A program made the position numbers and the translations under genes. Positions 1 through 6,390 of a stretch of 38,018 nt of DNA are shown here, one piece after another. Every line of letters begins with the position of its first letter. The stretch's first letter is position 1. Source of the stretch: Oscillospiraceae bacterium (lineage in GTDB: Bacteria; Bacillota; Clostridia; Oscillospirales; Ruminococcaceae); the NCBI GenBank assembly GCA_020024155.1, contig JAHHUE010000008.1, positions 1 through 38,018 on the forward strand, in the 5' to 3' direction. The notes beneath the pieces are model-generated. The model had not been told where the DNA came from and ran no database searches. It saw only the letters and a list, made by a program, of their open reading frames with translations.

Positions 1-333
1 CTAACCCCCATTACTATTTAAAAGTTCTGCAATAACTTTTGCTTTTGTTGGTTCTATACCAACCATTTCTCCATCACCATGTATTTCACTTGAAATAAGG
101 AAAAATTGTCCTCTTATGCCAAGTTTATTTAATGGCAATCCACGAACCCAACCTTCGTCATTACAAACAACTGTCAAATCTTCAAACATTTCGCCAACAT
201 CATATAGGCGAGCTGTTTCTATGTAACCACCGACAATCTCTTGCATAACATCAAGTTTATTGTCTATGGTTTTAACATAAGCTGGAGCTTTTACCGGTAC
301 TATAACTACTGTTATTTTCTCTGTATTTTTCAT
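1..333 (-). CDS. DUF3846 domain protein (mobile-element accessory)
   Basis: This is a complete 110-residue protein whose TAG stop is at the very edge of the window. The central part, with an I-V-G-G-Y-I-E segment (about residues 33-39) followed by a C-N-D-E-G stretch and G-L-P-L-N (about 66-70), matches the DUF3846 pattern that I recognise from phages and conjugative elements of Firmicutes. No biochemical function is established. The ATG is preceded by a good GAGGTG ribosome site 8 bases upstream. It is transcribed leftward behind the Cro-like gene, with a 42-bp gap, so the two are probably one early transcript. No signal peptide or membrane segment is seen. Confidence 0.7.
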   Translation of the reverse strand: MKNTEKITVVIVPVKAPAYVKTIDNKLDVMQEIVGGYIETARLYDVGEMFEDLTVVCNDEGWVRGLPLNKLGIRGQFFLISSEIHGDGEMVGIEPTKAKVIAELLNSNGG

Positions 334-375
334 TTGGTTTCACCTCACTTTATATGCCTGTCTTATGACTGGCTT

Positions 376-567
376 TTATTTTGTTTTCATTTCAATAAGT
401 TCATCTAATGCTTTATTGAATTTCTGTTCTGCATTAGGTGGTTTTCTCTTGCAATTAAGTATCATAGAAACATAAGCCTTTGTAACACCTAGATGTTTTG
501 CAAGGTCATCTAATGTAATCTTGCTATTGTGCATTTTACCAATTAGAATGCCTGTCCAATTGTCCAT
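376..567 (-). CDS. Cro-like helix-turn-helix regulator
   Basis: A 63-residue protein that is almost entirely a helix-turn-helix: the segment L-D-D-L-A-K-H-L-G-V-T-K-A-Y-V-S-M-I-L matches the helix 2/helix 3 pattern of XRE/Cro repressors. A longer reading from a GTG at 582 is possible, but that GTG overlaps the only AAAGGAG ribosome site, so I start at the ATG at 567 (spacing about 14, a little long). It is divergent from the CI-like repressor gene, and its candidate promoter (703-731) contains one of the 15-bp operators. Inferred role: the anti-repressor or early-gene side of the lysogeny switch. It could instead be an excisionase-type regulator, although no such features are seen. Confidence 0.75.
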   Translation of the reverse strand: MDNWTGILIGKMHNSKITLDDLAKHLGVTKAYVSMILNCKRKPPNAEQKFNKALDELIEMKTK

Positions 568-600
568 ATTTATAAAAAGCACTCCTTTCTTTAAATAAGA

Positions 601-756
601 GTTGCAAAAGTTAACAATTAGTGTTATTATGTAATCACCACAAAACTTAATAACATGTACACTTTTCGTTTGAAGTTGTTTACTTTTGCAACTTATGTTT
701 TAATTATAGTGCGTACTTTCGCAACTTTCAAGTATTTATTCGTTAACAAACGCAAC
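601..756. promoter_or_regulatory. Array of four 15-bp operators in the divergent switch region
   Basis: Four copies of a partially dyad 15-mer, consensus GTTAAC-TTTT-GCAAC, are present: 601-615 (inverted), 678-692, 711-725 and 742-756 (all forward). All four keep the GCAAC end. The last three start 33 and 31 bp apart, about three helical turns, so bound repressors would sit on one face of the DNA. The 711-725 copy lies wholly between the -35 and -10 of the leftward promoter. Location between divergent CI-like and Cro-like genes makes these the likely operators of one or both regulators. This is read from sequence; the binding protein is inference. Confidence 0.75.
703..731 (-). promoter_or_regulatory. 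Leftward early promoter of the element
   Basis: Reading leftward: -35 TTGAAA at 731-726, a 17-bp spacer, then a perfect TATAAT at 708-703. The spacer contains the complete operator copy 711-725, so occupancy would block RNA polymerase directly. The transcript would have a leader of about 130 nt before the Cro-like ATG at 567. A clear rightward promoter for the repressor could not be resolved in the same region. Confidence 0.65.
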
Positions 757-791
757 TTTGTGTTAGTGTACAAAAAAAGGAGGATTTTTTT

Positions 792-1145
792 GTGTTTTAT
801 GATACATTTTTGTACTTATGCAACAAAGTTGGTATTTCACCATCAGCTGCCGCATTAGATATGGGTTTTCAAAAGTCTGTTGTTACCCGATGGAAATCAG
901 GTTCTATACCACGTGATGTTAATTTACAAAAAGTTGCCGACTATTTTAATGTTTCAACTGACTATCTACTTGGAAAAGATGAAATAAAAAATACCTCTGA
1001 TGAACAATCAGAGGTAGATGAAATAGTAGAAGTATTAAAAAACAATCCTGGTATGCGTATTTTATTTTCCAAAACTAAAAACGCAACTAAGGAAGATATT
1101 GAAAAAGTTATCAAGATGCTTGAAATTATGCGAGGAGACGACTAA
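792..1145 (+). CDS. CI-like XRE family repressor
   Basis: A 117-residue DNA-binding protein. Residues 1-62 form an XRE helix-turn-helix domain ending in the family's typical D-Y-L-L-G-K motif; residues 63-117 are a charged, probably helical C-terminal part (E-V-D-E-I-V-E-V-L..., then T-K-E-D-I-E-K-V-I-K-M-L) likely used for dimerisation. The start is a GTG placed 8 bases after a strong GGAGG site. The stop codon overlaps the ATG of the next gene (TAATG), so the two are probably translationally coupled. By analogy with phage and ICE modules, it holds the element dormant by binding the 15-bp operators upstream. There is no autocleavage (S24) domain, which agrees with a separate protease gene following. 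Confidence 0.85.
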   Translation: MFYDTFLYLCNKVGISPSAAALDMGFQKSVVTRWKSGSIPRDVNLQKVADYFNVSTDYLLGKDEIKNTSDEQSEVDEIVEVLKNNPGMRILFSKTKNATKEDIEKVIKMLEIMRGDD

Positions 1146-1354
1146 TGGGTGAAATTATAATCAGATATCTTTCAATGCCTTGTTCTATTGAAGCTTGCAC
1201 TGCCACAGATAGTAATGATGATTATAATATTTATATCAATTCAAATCTAAGTTTCCAAGAACAAGAAAAAGCAAAACAACATGAACTATCTCACATTCGG
1301 CAAAATCATTTTTATTCAAATAAATCTACCGCTGTTTGTGAAAGTGAAGTTTAA
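1145..1354 (+). CDS. Small ImmA/IrrE-type zinc metallopeptidase
   Basis: A 69-residue protein with the zincin signature H-E-L-S-H (residues 46-50), preceded by a helix rich in K, Q and E and followed by I-R-Q-N-H-F. Single-domain proteins of this size occur next to CI-like repressors in phages and ICEs of Firmicutes, and in the ImmR/ImmA system the protease cleaves the repressor to trigger induction. The start ATG overlaps the repressor stop codon by one base, supporting a functional pair. It is short compared with full ImmA (about 120 residues or more), but the sequence ends cleanly and looks like the compact form rather than a truncation. The substrate is inferred. Confidence 0.75.
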   Translation: MGEIIIRYLSMPCSIEACTATDSNDDYNIYINSNLSFQEQEKAKQHELSHIRQNHFYSNKSTAVCESEV

Positions 1355-1386
1355 TATTTATAGTAAAATATTTTAAAGGTGAATTT

Positions 1387-2664
1387 ATGACAGAAATAAT
1401 TGCATTTTTTTTATTAGTATATTTACTTTCAGTTATTAAAGATTTTATTGAAAATATTATTAAAAAAAACAGAGAAAGAAATAATTCACACAAAAATTTT
1501 AAAAACAATAGTATTGAACTTTCTATAGAAAATACCGTTTTAAAGCAAAATATTGAAAACCTTAAATCTCAAAAAGAAAAACTATCTTCATCAATACCTT
1601 TAATAGAGAAAGAAAATTTATTAAAAGAAAAAGAAAAATTTTTAGATATTCAATTAAACAAAGCTAGACAGCAAATAAAACAAAATAATTATCTATTTCA
1701 AAAAAATAAAGAAGAAATTGAACTTATTATAAATGAGAAATCTCAAACTTATCCGTGGTTAGCAGATTTATATGCAGAATATCTATATACATATGATGAG
1801 GCTGTTGTAGCATACTTAAAGTCAAAAAAGCGTCCAGCGGAAAAGGCTGCTGATAACATATCTCGTATTTCAAAAGAAAAAAGAGAGTTAACAAAGCAAT
1901 TAAAACTGCTAGAACATCAGCTATGTGTATACGAAAACTTATTCCCCTGGTTAACAGATTTTAAGGAAATATCAGTTGATGAAGCAGCTAAATATGCACA
2001 TATCACAACTGGTGATGATAATGAATACAGTATTTTAAAAAACTGGTTATCTCCGGAAGAATATAATAATTTGCCTAATGAAGATAAATATCAATTAGCA
2101 TTAGACAGATATAACTCAAAACCTAAAACTAATTGGCAAATAGGTATTGAATATGAAAGATATATCGGATATATGTGTGAACAAAATGGTTATCATGTTA
2201 AATATAATGGTGCTTTAAGTGGATTAGAAGATATGGGCCGTGATTTAATTTTAAAAAAAGGTAAGGAAATTATCATAATTCAATGTAAATACTGGTCCAA
2301 AGAAAAAACTATTCACGAAAAACATATTTTTCAATTATATGGTTCAGTGATTTTAGAAGAAATTGAAAATCCTAAACATTCTGTTAAAGGTGTTTTTGTA
2401 ACAAGTACAACACTGTCAAATACTGCTCAATTATGTGCTGACAAATTAGGAATTATTATAATTTCAAACTATCCTTTAAAATCTTATCCTCAAATAAAAT
2501 GCAATATTTCAAAAAATAAAGAAAAGATATATCATTTGCCTTTTGACCAGCAATATGACCGTACTATAATAAATAGTTCTGACGGAGATTTTTATGCTCA
2601 AACAGTCAAAGAAGCTGAAAACAACGGTTTTAGAAGAGCTTGGCGTTGGAATGGCAATAATTAA
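1387..2664 (+). CDS. Membrane-anchored coiled-coil protein with Mrr-type nuclease domain
   Basis: A 425-residue protein with a clear modular plan. Residues 4-20 are a hydrophobic N-terminal membrane segment; about 40-118 and 155-182 are K/E/Q-rich and predicted coiled coil; about 245-365 is a restriction-endonuclease fold with the PD-(D/E)xK elements E255, G-R-D286 and Q299-x-K301, the Mrr_cat pattern. Residues 382-422 (Y-H-L-P...F-Y...T-V-K-E-A...G-F-R-R-A) resemble an Ada-type zinc-binding module but lack the cysteines. The gene has its own AAAGGTG ribosome site and lies between the immunity genes and the integrase, a common cargo slot. I infer a role in excluding other phages or acting on foreign DNA near the membrane. 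Family membership is fairly sure; function is not. Confidence 0.75.
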   Translation: MTEIIAFFLLVYLLSVIKDFIENIIKKNRERNNSHKNFKNNSIELSIENTVLKQNIENLKSQKEKLSSSIPLIEKENLLKEKEKFLDIQLNKARQQIKQNNYLFQKNKEEIELIINEKSQTYPWLADLYAEYLYTYDEAVVAYLKSKKRPAEKAADNISRISKEKRELTKQLKLLEHQLCVYENLFPWLTDFKEISVDEAAKYAHITTGDDNEYSILKNWLSPEEYNNLPNEDKYQLALDRYNSKPKTNWQIGIEYERYIGYMCEQNGYHVKYNGALSGLEDMGRDLILKKGKEIIIIQCKYWSKEKTIHEKHIFQLYGSVILEEIENPKHSVKGVFVTSTTLSNTAQLCADKLGIIIISNYPLKSYPQIKCNISKNKEKIYHLPFDQQYDRTIINSSDGDFYAQTVKEAENNGFRRAWRWNGNN

Positions 2665-2675
2665 ATTTTACAAAA

Positions 2676-2757
2676 TAAAAAAAGCCCCTCGGTGCTGGAA
2701 ACACCAAGAGGCTTAATATAAAGAGCTTATTCAAAAATGAACAATACTCCCTGAACA
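2676..2757 (-). ncRNA. Candidate small RNA antisense to the nuclease-integrase gap
   Basis: Reading leftward, a good promoter (2763-2792) would start transcription near 2757. About 40 nt later comes a GC-rich hairpin (2682-2714, two mismatches in an otherwise 12-bp stem) followed by seven U residues (2683-2677). The product would be about 80 nt, ending just before the nuclease stop codon. There is no start codon with a useful reading frame in it, so it is read as non-coding. The combination of promoter, short body and terminator on the strand opposite to both neighbours is not explained by the flanking genes. It may control expression of the integrase or nuclease, or be the antitoxin half of a lost type I system. 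Confidence 0.5.
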
Positions 2758-2762
2758 GTTGT

Positions 2763-2792
2763 ATTGTACCATTTTTCGATAGGCTTTGTAAA
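2763..2792 (-). promoter_or_regulatory. Promoter of the antisense small RNA
   Basis: Leftward -35 TTTACA at 2792-2787, an 18-bp spacer and -10 TACAAT at 2768-2763 with an upstream TGG that makes an extended -10. It faces away from the integrase gene and toward the terminator hairpin at 2682-2714. Confidence 0.55.
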
Positions 2793-2825
2793 GTATACAC
2801 AAAATTTCGAAAGGTGGTATTTTTT

Positions 2826-3944
2826 ATGCCAATTTATAAGCAAAAAGAGAAAAAAGACGGACTAACTAAATATAAAGTAAGAGTAAATTATACTGATAGT
2901 TTTGGAAATAACAAACAACTCACAAGAGTAGCTTATGGCCTAGATTCTGCAAAAGAACTTGAAAGACAACTTGTATTACAAACACAAAATAAAGAAGTTG
3001 TTTCTGATATTACAATTGATTGGCTATTTCAAAATTATTATGAACACATCAAGTATGATATTCGTCAGACAACATATGTAAAAAAGAATCAAGTTTATAG
3101 AAACCATATTAAACCTTTTCTTGAAAATGTCAATTTAAAAAAGCTTGATGTAAGAATCCTTGCAAAATGGAAATCATATGTCAACGATAAAGACTTAGCA
3201 TTTCAATCAAAAAAGAATACTTATAAAGAATTAAATGCCTGTTTAAACTATGCTGTTAAAATGGAATATCTCCCCTCAAATCCGCTGTCAAAGGTAGACA
3301 ACTTTAAAAATGCTTATGAGGAAAAGAAAAATGTAAATTTCTATACTCCTAATGAATATAAACAATTTATATCCGCTGCACTATCAAATGCGGAAATATC
3401 TGATTTTTATGATTATTATATATTCTTTTCTATTGCATATTTTACTGGTGCAAGAAAAGGAGAAATTCATGCTTTAAGATGGAATTGCTATGACGGCAAA
3501 TATATTTCAATAAAAAAATCAATATCTCAAAAACTAAAAACCGGTGATGTTGAAACACCACCAAAAAACAAAAGCTCTATTAGAACTATAAGAGTTCCAG
3601 AGCCTTTGGCAGAAATACTAAATAATCATAAAAAACGACAGCAAACTCGAATATCAGATTGGAATGAAGAAGGCTTTATTTGTGGATATTATAGGTGCCT
3701 TCGAGACTCTAGCCTTGAAAACGAAAATAAAAAATATTCTTCTGCTGCTAATCTTAAAAAGATACGCATACATGATTTTAGACATAGTCATGCTAGTTTG
3801 CTTATAAATGCCAATATTTCCCCTTTGGAAGTTGCTCATCGTCTTGGCCACTCGACCGTTGAACAGACTTTACGAACATACTCTCACTTGTTCCCAAACG
3901 AAGAAGACCGTGCAATATCTGTTTTAAACGATATTTTCAAGTAA
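2826..3944 (+). CDS. int: Tyrosine recombinase (integrase) of the left element
   Basis: A 372-residue site-specific recombinase. An N-terminal arm-binding region (about 1-60) is followed by a SAM-like core-binding domain (about 63-160) and the catalytic domain (about 172-372), in which the active-site set is complete: R210 in T-G-A-R-K-G-E, K249, H316-D-F-R319, H342 in L-G-H-S and the nucleophile Y352 in T-Y-S-H-L-F. The ATG at 2826 follows an AAGGTGG ribosome site by 8 bases; an upstream in-frame GTG at 2814 overlaps that site and is rejected. The gene ends 65 bp from the tRNA-Ala 3' end, which marks the likely attachment site. Its direction toward the tRNA and its intact catalytic residues suggest the element could still be mobile. 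Confidence 0.95.
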   Translation: MPIYKQKEKKDGLTKYKVRVNYTDSFGNNKQLTRVAYGLDSAKELERQLVLQTQNKEVVSDITIDWLFQNYYEHIKYDIRQTTYVKKNQVYRNHIKPFLENVNLKKLDVRILAKWKSYVNDKDLAFQSKKNTYKELNACLNYAVKMEYLPSNPLSKVDNFKNAYEEKKNVNFYTPNEYKQFISAALSNAEISDFYDYYIFFSIAYFTGARKGEIHALRWNCYDGKYISIKKSISQKLKTGDVETPPKNKSSIRTIRVPEPLAEILNNHKKRQQTRISDWNEEGFICGYYRCLRDSSLENENKKYSSAANLKKIRIHDFRHSHASLLINANISPLEVAHRLGHSTVEQTLRTYSHLFPNEEDRAISVLNDIFK

Positions 3945-3947
3945 AAA

Positions 3948-3966
3948 TCGTGTACAATTCGTGTAC
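3948..3966. repeat. Direct repeat TCGTGTAC x2, period 11, beside integrase
   Basis: Two exact copies of TCGTGTAC (3948-3955 and 3959-3966) start 11 bp apart, directly after the integrase stop codon and about 45 bp from the tRNA-Ala 3' end. Position and spacing fit arm-type binding sites for the integrase N-terminal domain. A repeat of different sequence but the same 11-bp period is found beside tRNA-Leu at 33070-33091. Confidence 0.6.
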
Positions 3967-3970
3967 GCAA

Positions 3971-4004
3971 AAGAAAAAAGCCTTTATTTTAAAGGCTTTT
4001 TCTT
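3971..4004. terminator. Bidirectional terminator between integrase and tRNA-Ala
   Basis: A long A/T-flanked hairpin, core AAAGCCTTTA pairing with TAAAGGCTTT, has an A tract on the left and a T tract on the right. It can end integrase transcription rightward and tRNA-Ala transcription leftward. Confidence 0.8.
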
Positions 4005-4008
4005 GTTT

Positions 4009-4084
4009 TGGTGGAGCATAGGGGATTCGAACCCCTGACCCCCACACTGCCAGTGTGATGCGCTCCCAGCTGCGCTAATGCCCC
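4009..4084 (-). tRNA. tRNA-Ala (anticodon GGC)
   Basis: A complete 76-nt cloverleaf on the minus strand with encoded CCA (4009-4011). The 7-bp acceptor stem has one G-U pair; the D stem is GCGC/GCGC; the anticodon stem is TCACA/TGTGG with loop CTGGCAG, giving anticodon GGC; the T arm has loop TTCGAAT closed by AGGGG/CCCCT. The left element's integrase gene lies just beyond its 3' end, so this gene is the probable attachment site and has been kept intact. Its terminator appears to be the bidirectional hairpin at 3971-4004. Confidence 0.97.
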
Positions 4085-4116
4085 ATAAATATTATTTTTA
4101 CATTTGTTCCTAATTA

Positions 4117-4145
4117 ATAATATCAAAACAATTTGTATTTGTCAA
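4117..4145 (-). promoter_or_regulatory. Promoter of tRNA-Ala
   Basis: Leftward perfect -35 TTGACA (4145-4140), 17-bp spacer and -10 TATTAT (4122-4117). The predicted start near 4110 gives a leader of about 26 nt before the mature tRNA. Confidence 0.8.
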
Positions 4146-4179
4146 TTATATATTATAAACAAAGCACCGTATTAAAAAC

Positions 4180-4209
4180 AAAAAGGTTGACAAAAATGCC
4201 AACCTTTTT
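4180..4209 (-). terminator. Terminator of hppA
   Basis: A 10-bp stem (AAAAAGGTTG with CAACCTTTTT, arms 4180-4189 and 4200-4209) around a 10-nt loop, followed leftward by a T-rich tract, 11 bp after the hppA stop codon. Confidence 0.8.
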
Positions 4210-4220
4210 AATTTTGATTA

Positions 4221-6212
4221 TTAAACCATAACGCCCATAAATACACCGTAAAATACAAGTGCAACGATCGTCATCAATTTGATGAGAATATTGATTGATG
4301 GACCAGATGTATCTTTAAATGGGTCACCTACTGTATCGCCAATAACTGCTGCTGAGTGAGCCTCGCTACCTTTACCACCATGTGAACCATTTTCAATGTA
4401 TTTTTTAGCATTATCCCATGCACCACCTGCATTAGACATAAAGATAGCCATGAGAACACCTGTTACCAAAGAACCAGCAAGCATACCACCAACTGCTTCT
4501 GCACCAAACAAGAAACCAACTATAATTGGAACAACAACAGCCATAACACCAGGAATAAGCATTTCTTTAAGAGCTGCTGTTGTAGAAATAGCTACACAAG
4601 ATTTGTAGTCAGGTTTGCCTGTACCTTCAAGAATACCAGGAATTGTACGGAACTGACGACGAACTTCTTCAATCATACTGTAAGCTGCTTTAGAAACAGA
4701 TTCCATTGTGAATGCTGAGAAAAGGAATGGAAGCATACCACCAATGAGCAACCCAATAATAGTTGTTGGTGAAAGAAGGTTAATTGATTTAAGCTGAACT
4801 GCTTCTGCATAAGATACGAACAATGCCAAAGCTGTCAAAGCTGCTGAACCAATTGCAAAACCTTTGCCCATAGCTGCTGTTGTGTTACCAACTGCGTCTA
4901 GGCTATCTGTGATTTCACGAACAGATTCATCAAGACCAGACATTTCCGCGATACCACCAGCGTTATCTGCAATTGGACCGTATGCGTCAACTGCAACCGT
5001 AATACCTGTTGTTGAAAGCATACCTACTGCTGCCAAAGCAATGCCGTAAAGACCACAGCATTTGAAAGCAACAAAAATACCAATACAAATGAGAATAATT
5101 GGAATAGCTGTTGACTGCATACCTACTGCCAAACCAGAAATAATTGTTGTTGCAGGACCAGTTTCAGACTGTTCTGCAATTTTTTTAACTGATTTATAGT
5201 CACCAGATGTATAAATTTCTGTAACAATACCGATAATAAGGCCAACAACAAGACCTGCTATAATAGCAAATGCTGGTTTAAGTCCACCAAAGAAGATGTT
5301 ACTCAACACAACACTACCGATAATAACAAGAACTGCTGATGTATATGAACCCATATTAAGAGCTTTCTGTGGATTTTTACCATCTTTACCTTTAACAAAG
5401 AAAGTACCGATAATAGATGCTATGATACCCAAAGCAGAAAGAATTGTTGGAAAGATAACTGCACCATTTTCAACAATAACTGTATTGTTATTTGCATAAA
5501 CAAGACCAAGTGTCATTGCAGAAATCAATGAACCTGCATAAGATTCAAACAAATCTGCACCCATACCTGCAACGTCACCTACGTTATCACCTACATTATC
5601 AGCGATAACTGCCGGGTTACGAGGGTCATCTTCTGGGATACCTGCTTCAACTTTACCAACAAGGTCTGCACCAACGTCAGCAGCTTTTGTGTAGATACCA
5701 CCACCAACACGAGCAAACAAAGCAATTGAGGATGCACCCAAGCTGAAACCAAACAAGATATCAGCGTTGCCTGTAACTGCATATACAACGCTTACACCAA
5801 GTAAACCCAAACCTGCAACACACATACCCATTACTGCACCGCCTGAGAATGCGATTGACAAAGCACTTGCCATACCTTCATTTTTAGCGGCACTTGCTGT
5901 TCTAACATTTGCTTTTGTAGCAACTGTCATACCACAGTAACCTGCAACTGTTGAAAGTATTGCACCCAAAAGGAAGCAAACTGCTGTTGGCAATCCTCTT
6001 AATGCGTAGATTACAGCAAAAAGTATTACTGAAAAAATAACCAGAATTTTATATTCTGCAAATAAGAAAGCTTTTGCACCTTCTGCAATTGAGCCAGCAA
6101 TTTCTTTCATTTTTTCTGTGCCTTCGCTAATTTTGTTAACTTTGCCAGTTAAAACAAAAGCATAGAGAAGTGCCAATACGCCAGCTATTATTGAGATTAA
6201 CATCAAATTCAA
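4221..6212 (-). CDS. hppA: Membrane-bound ion-pumping pyrophosphatase
   Basis: A 663-residue protein of about 15-16 membrane segments that hydrolyses pyrophosphate and pumps H+ and/or Na+ out of the cytoplasm. The family hallmarks are present: the D-V-G-A-D-L-V-G-K-V-E loop (179-189), the D-D-P-R-N-P and D-N-V-G-D-N-V-G-D acid clusters (195-213), and G-D-T-V-G-D-P-F-K-D near the C-terminus. The motif G-N-T-T-A-A (442-447), with alanine where K+-independent enzymes carry lysine, marks the K+-dependent subfamily, which contains H+-pumping, Na+-pumping and dual members; I cannot assign the ion. I use the TTG at 6212, 8 bases after GGAGG; the next ATG (6203) is 17 bases away. It is a single-gene unit with its own promoter (6263-6291) and terminator. 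Confidence 0.97.
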   Translation of the reverse strand: MNLMLISIIAGVLALLYAFVLTGKVNKISEGTEKMKEIAGSIAEGAKAFLFAEYKILVIFSVILFAVIYALRGLPTAVCFLLGAILSTVAGYCGMTVATKANVRTASAAKNEGMASALSIAFSGGAVMGMCVAGLGLLGVSVVYAVTGNADILFGFSLGASSIALFARVGGGIYTKAADVGADLVGKVEAGIPEDDPRNPAVIADNVGDNVGDVAGMGADLFESYAGSLISAMTLGLVYANNNTVIVENGAVIFPTILSALGIIASIIGTFFVKGKDGKNPQKALNMGSYTSAVLVIIGSVVLSNIFFGGLKPAFAIIAGLVVGLIIGIVTEIYTSGDYKSVKKIAEQSETGPATTIISGLAVGMQSTAIPIILICIGIFVAFKCCGLYGIALAAVGMLSTTGITVAVDAYGPIADNAGGIAEMSGLDESVREITDSLDAVGNTTAAMGKGFAIGSAALTALALFVSYAEAVQLKSINLLSPTTIIGLLIGGMLPFLFSAFTMESVSKAAYSMIEEVRRQFRTIPGILEGTGKPDYKSCVAISTTAALKEMLIPGVMAVVVPIIVGFLFGAEAVGGMLAGSLVTGVLMAIFMSNAGGAWDNAKKYIENGSHGGKGSEAHSAAVIGDTVGDPFKDTSGPSINILIKLMTIVALVFYGVFMGVMV

Positions 6213-6262
6213 AACTATTCCCTCCTATAAAGATATTTGCTATATAATTTAATGCTTAATAA

Positions 6263-6291
6263 ATTATATACAAAATTTACACATTTTACAA
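6263..6291 (-). promoter_or_regulatory. Promoter of hppA
   Basis: Leftward -35 TTGTAA (6291-6286), 17-bp spacer, perfect -10 TATAAT (6268-6263). The first 12 bases, TTGTAAAATGTG, are identical to those of the fsa promoter at 22748-22737. Confidence 0.75.
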
Positions 6292-6346
6292 GCCTTTTTT
6301 ACCAAAAAAATGATAAATTGTGCAAAATTGGTCAAAATCAAGAAAA

Positions 6347-6379
6347 ACACCATTCTCTAATTGTTCCAGAGAATGGTGT
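6347..6379 (-). terminator. Terminator of the DUF951-to-aminopeptidase operon
   Basis: A perfect 12-bp stem (arms 6347-6358 and 6368-6379) with a 9-nt loop, followed leftward by TTTTTC, just after the M18 aminopeptidase stop codon. Confidence 0.9.
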
Positions 6380-6390
6380 AATATTTTTAA

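Larger units (their letters stand above)
1..4008. mobile_element. Integrase end of an integrated element at tRNA-Ala (partial)
   Basis: The stretch from the left edge to the 3' end of tRNA-Ala holds a classical lysogeny or maintenance module: leftward DUF3846 and Cro-like genes, a divergent operator region, then rightward CI-like repressor, ImmA-like protease, nuclease and tyrosine integrase, with the integrase stop codon 65 bp from the tRNA 3' end. Integration at tRNA 3' ends is usual for this integrase class. The other end lies outside the window, so prophage and integrative conjugative element cannot be separated. The exact boundary is unknown because the core attachment sequence probably overlaps the tRNA itself. 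Confidence 0.85.

Noticed and set aside
655..858. Open frame of 67 codons in the switch region
   Set aside because: It overlaps the operators and the start of the CI-like gene in another frame, with no ribosome site.
1145..1354. Truncated ImmA pseudogene
   Set aside because: Short, but the HExxH helix is intact, the start is coupled to the repressor stop, and the compact form is usual beside CI-like genes.
2665..2813. Type I toxin peptide opposite the small RNA
   Set aside because: The only ATG on the plus strand in this gap gives a 5-codon frame; no hydrophobic toxin is seen.
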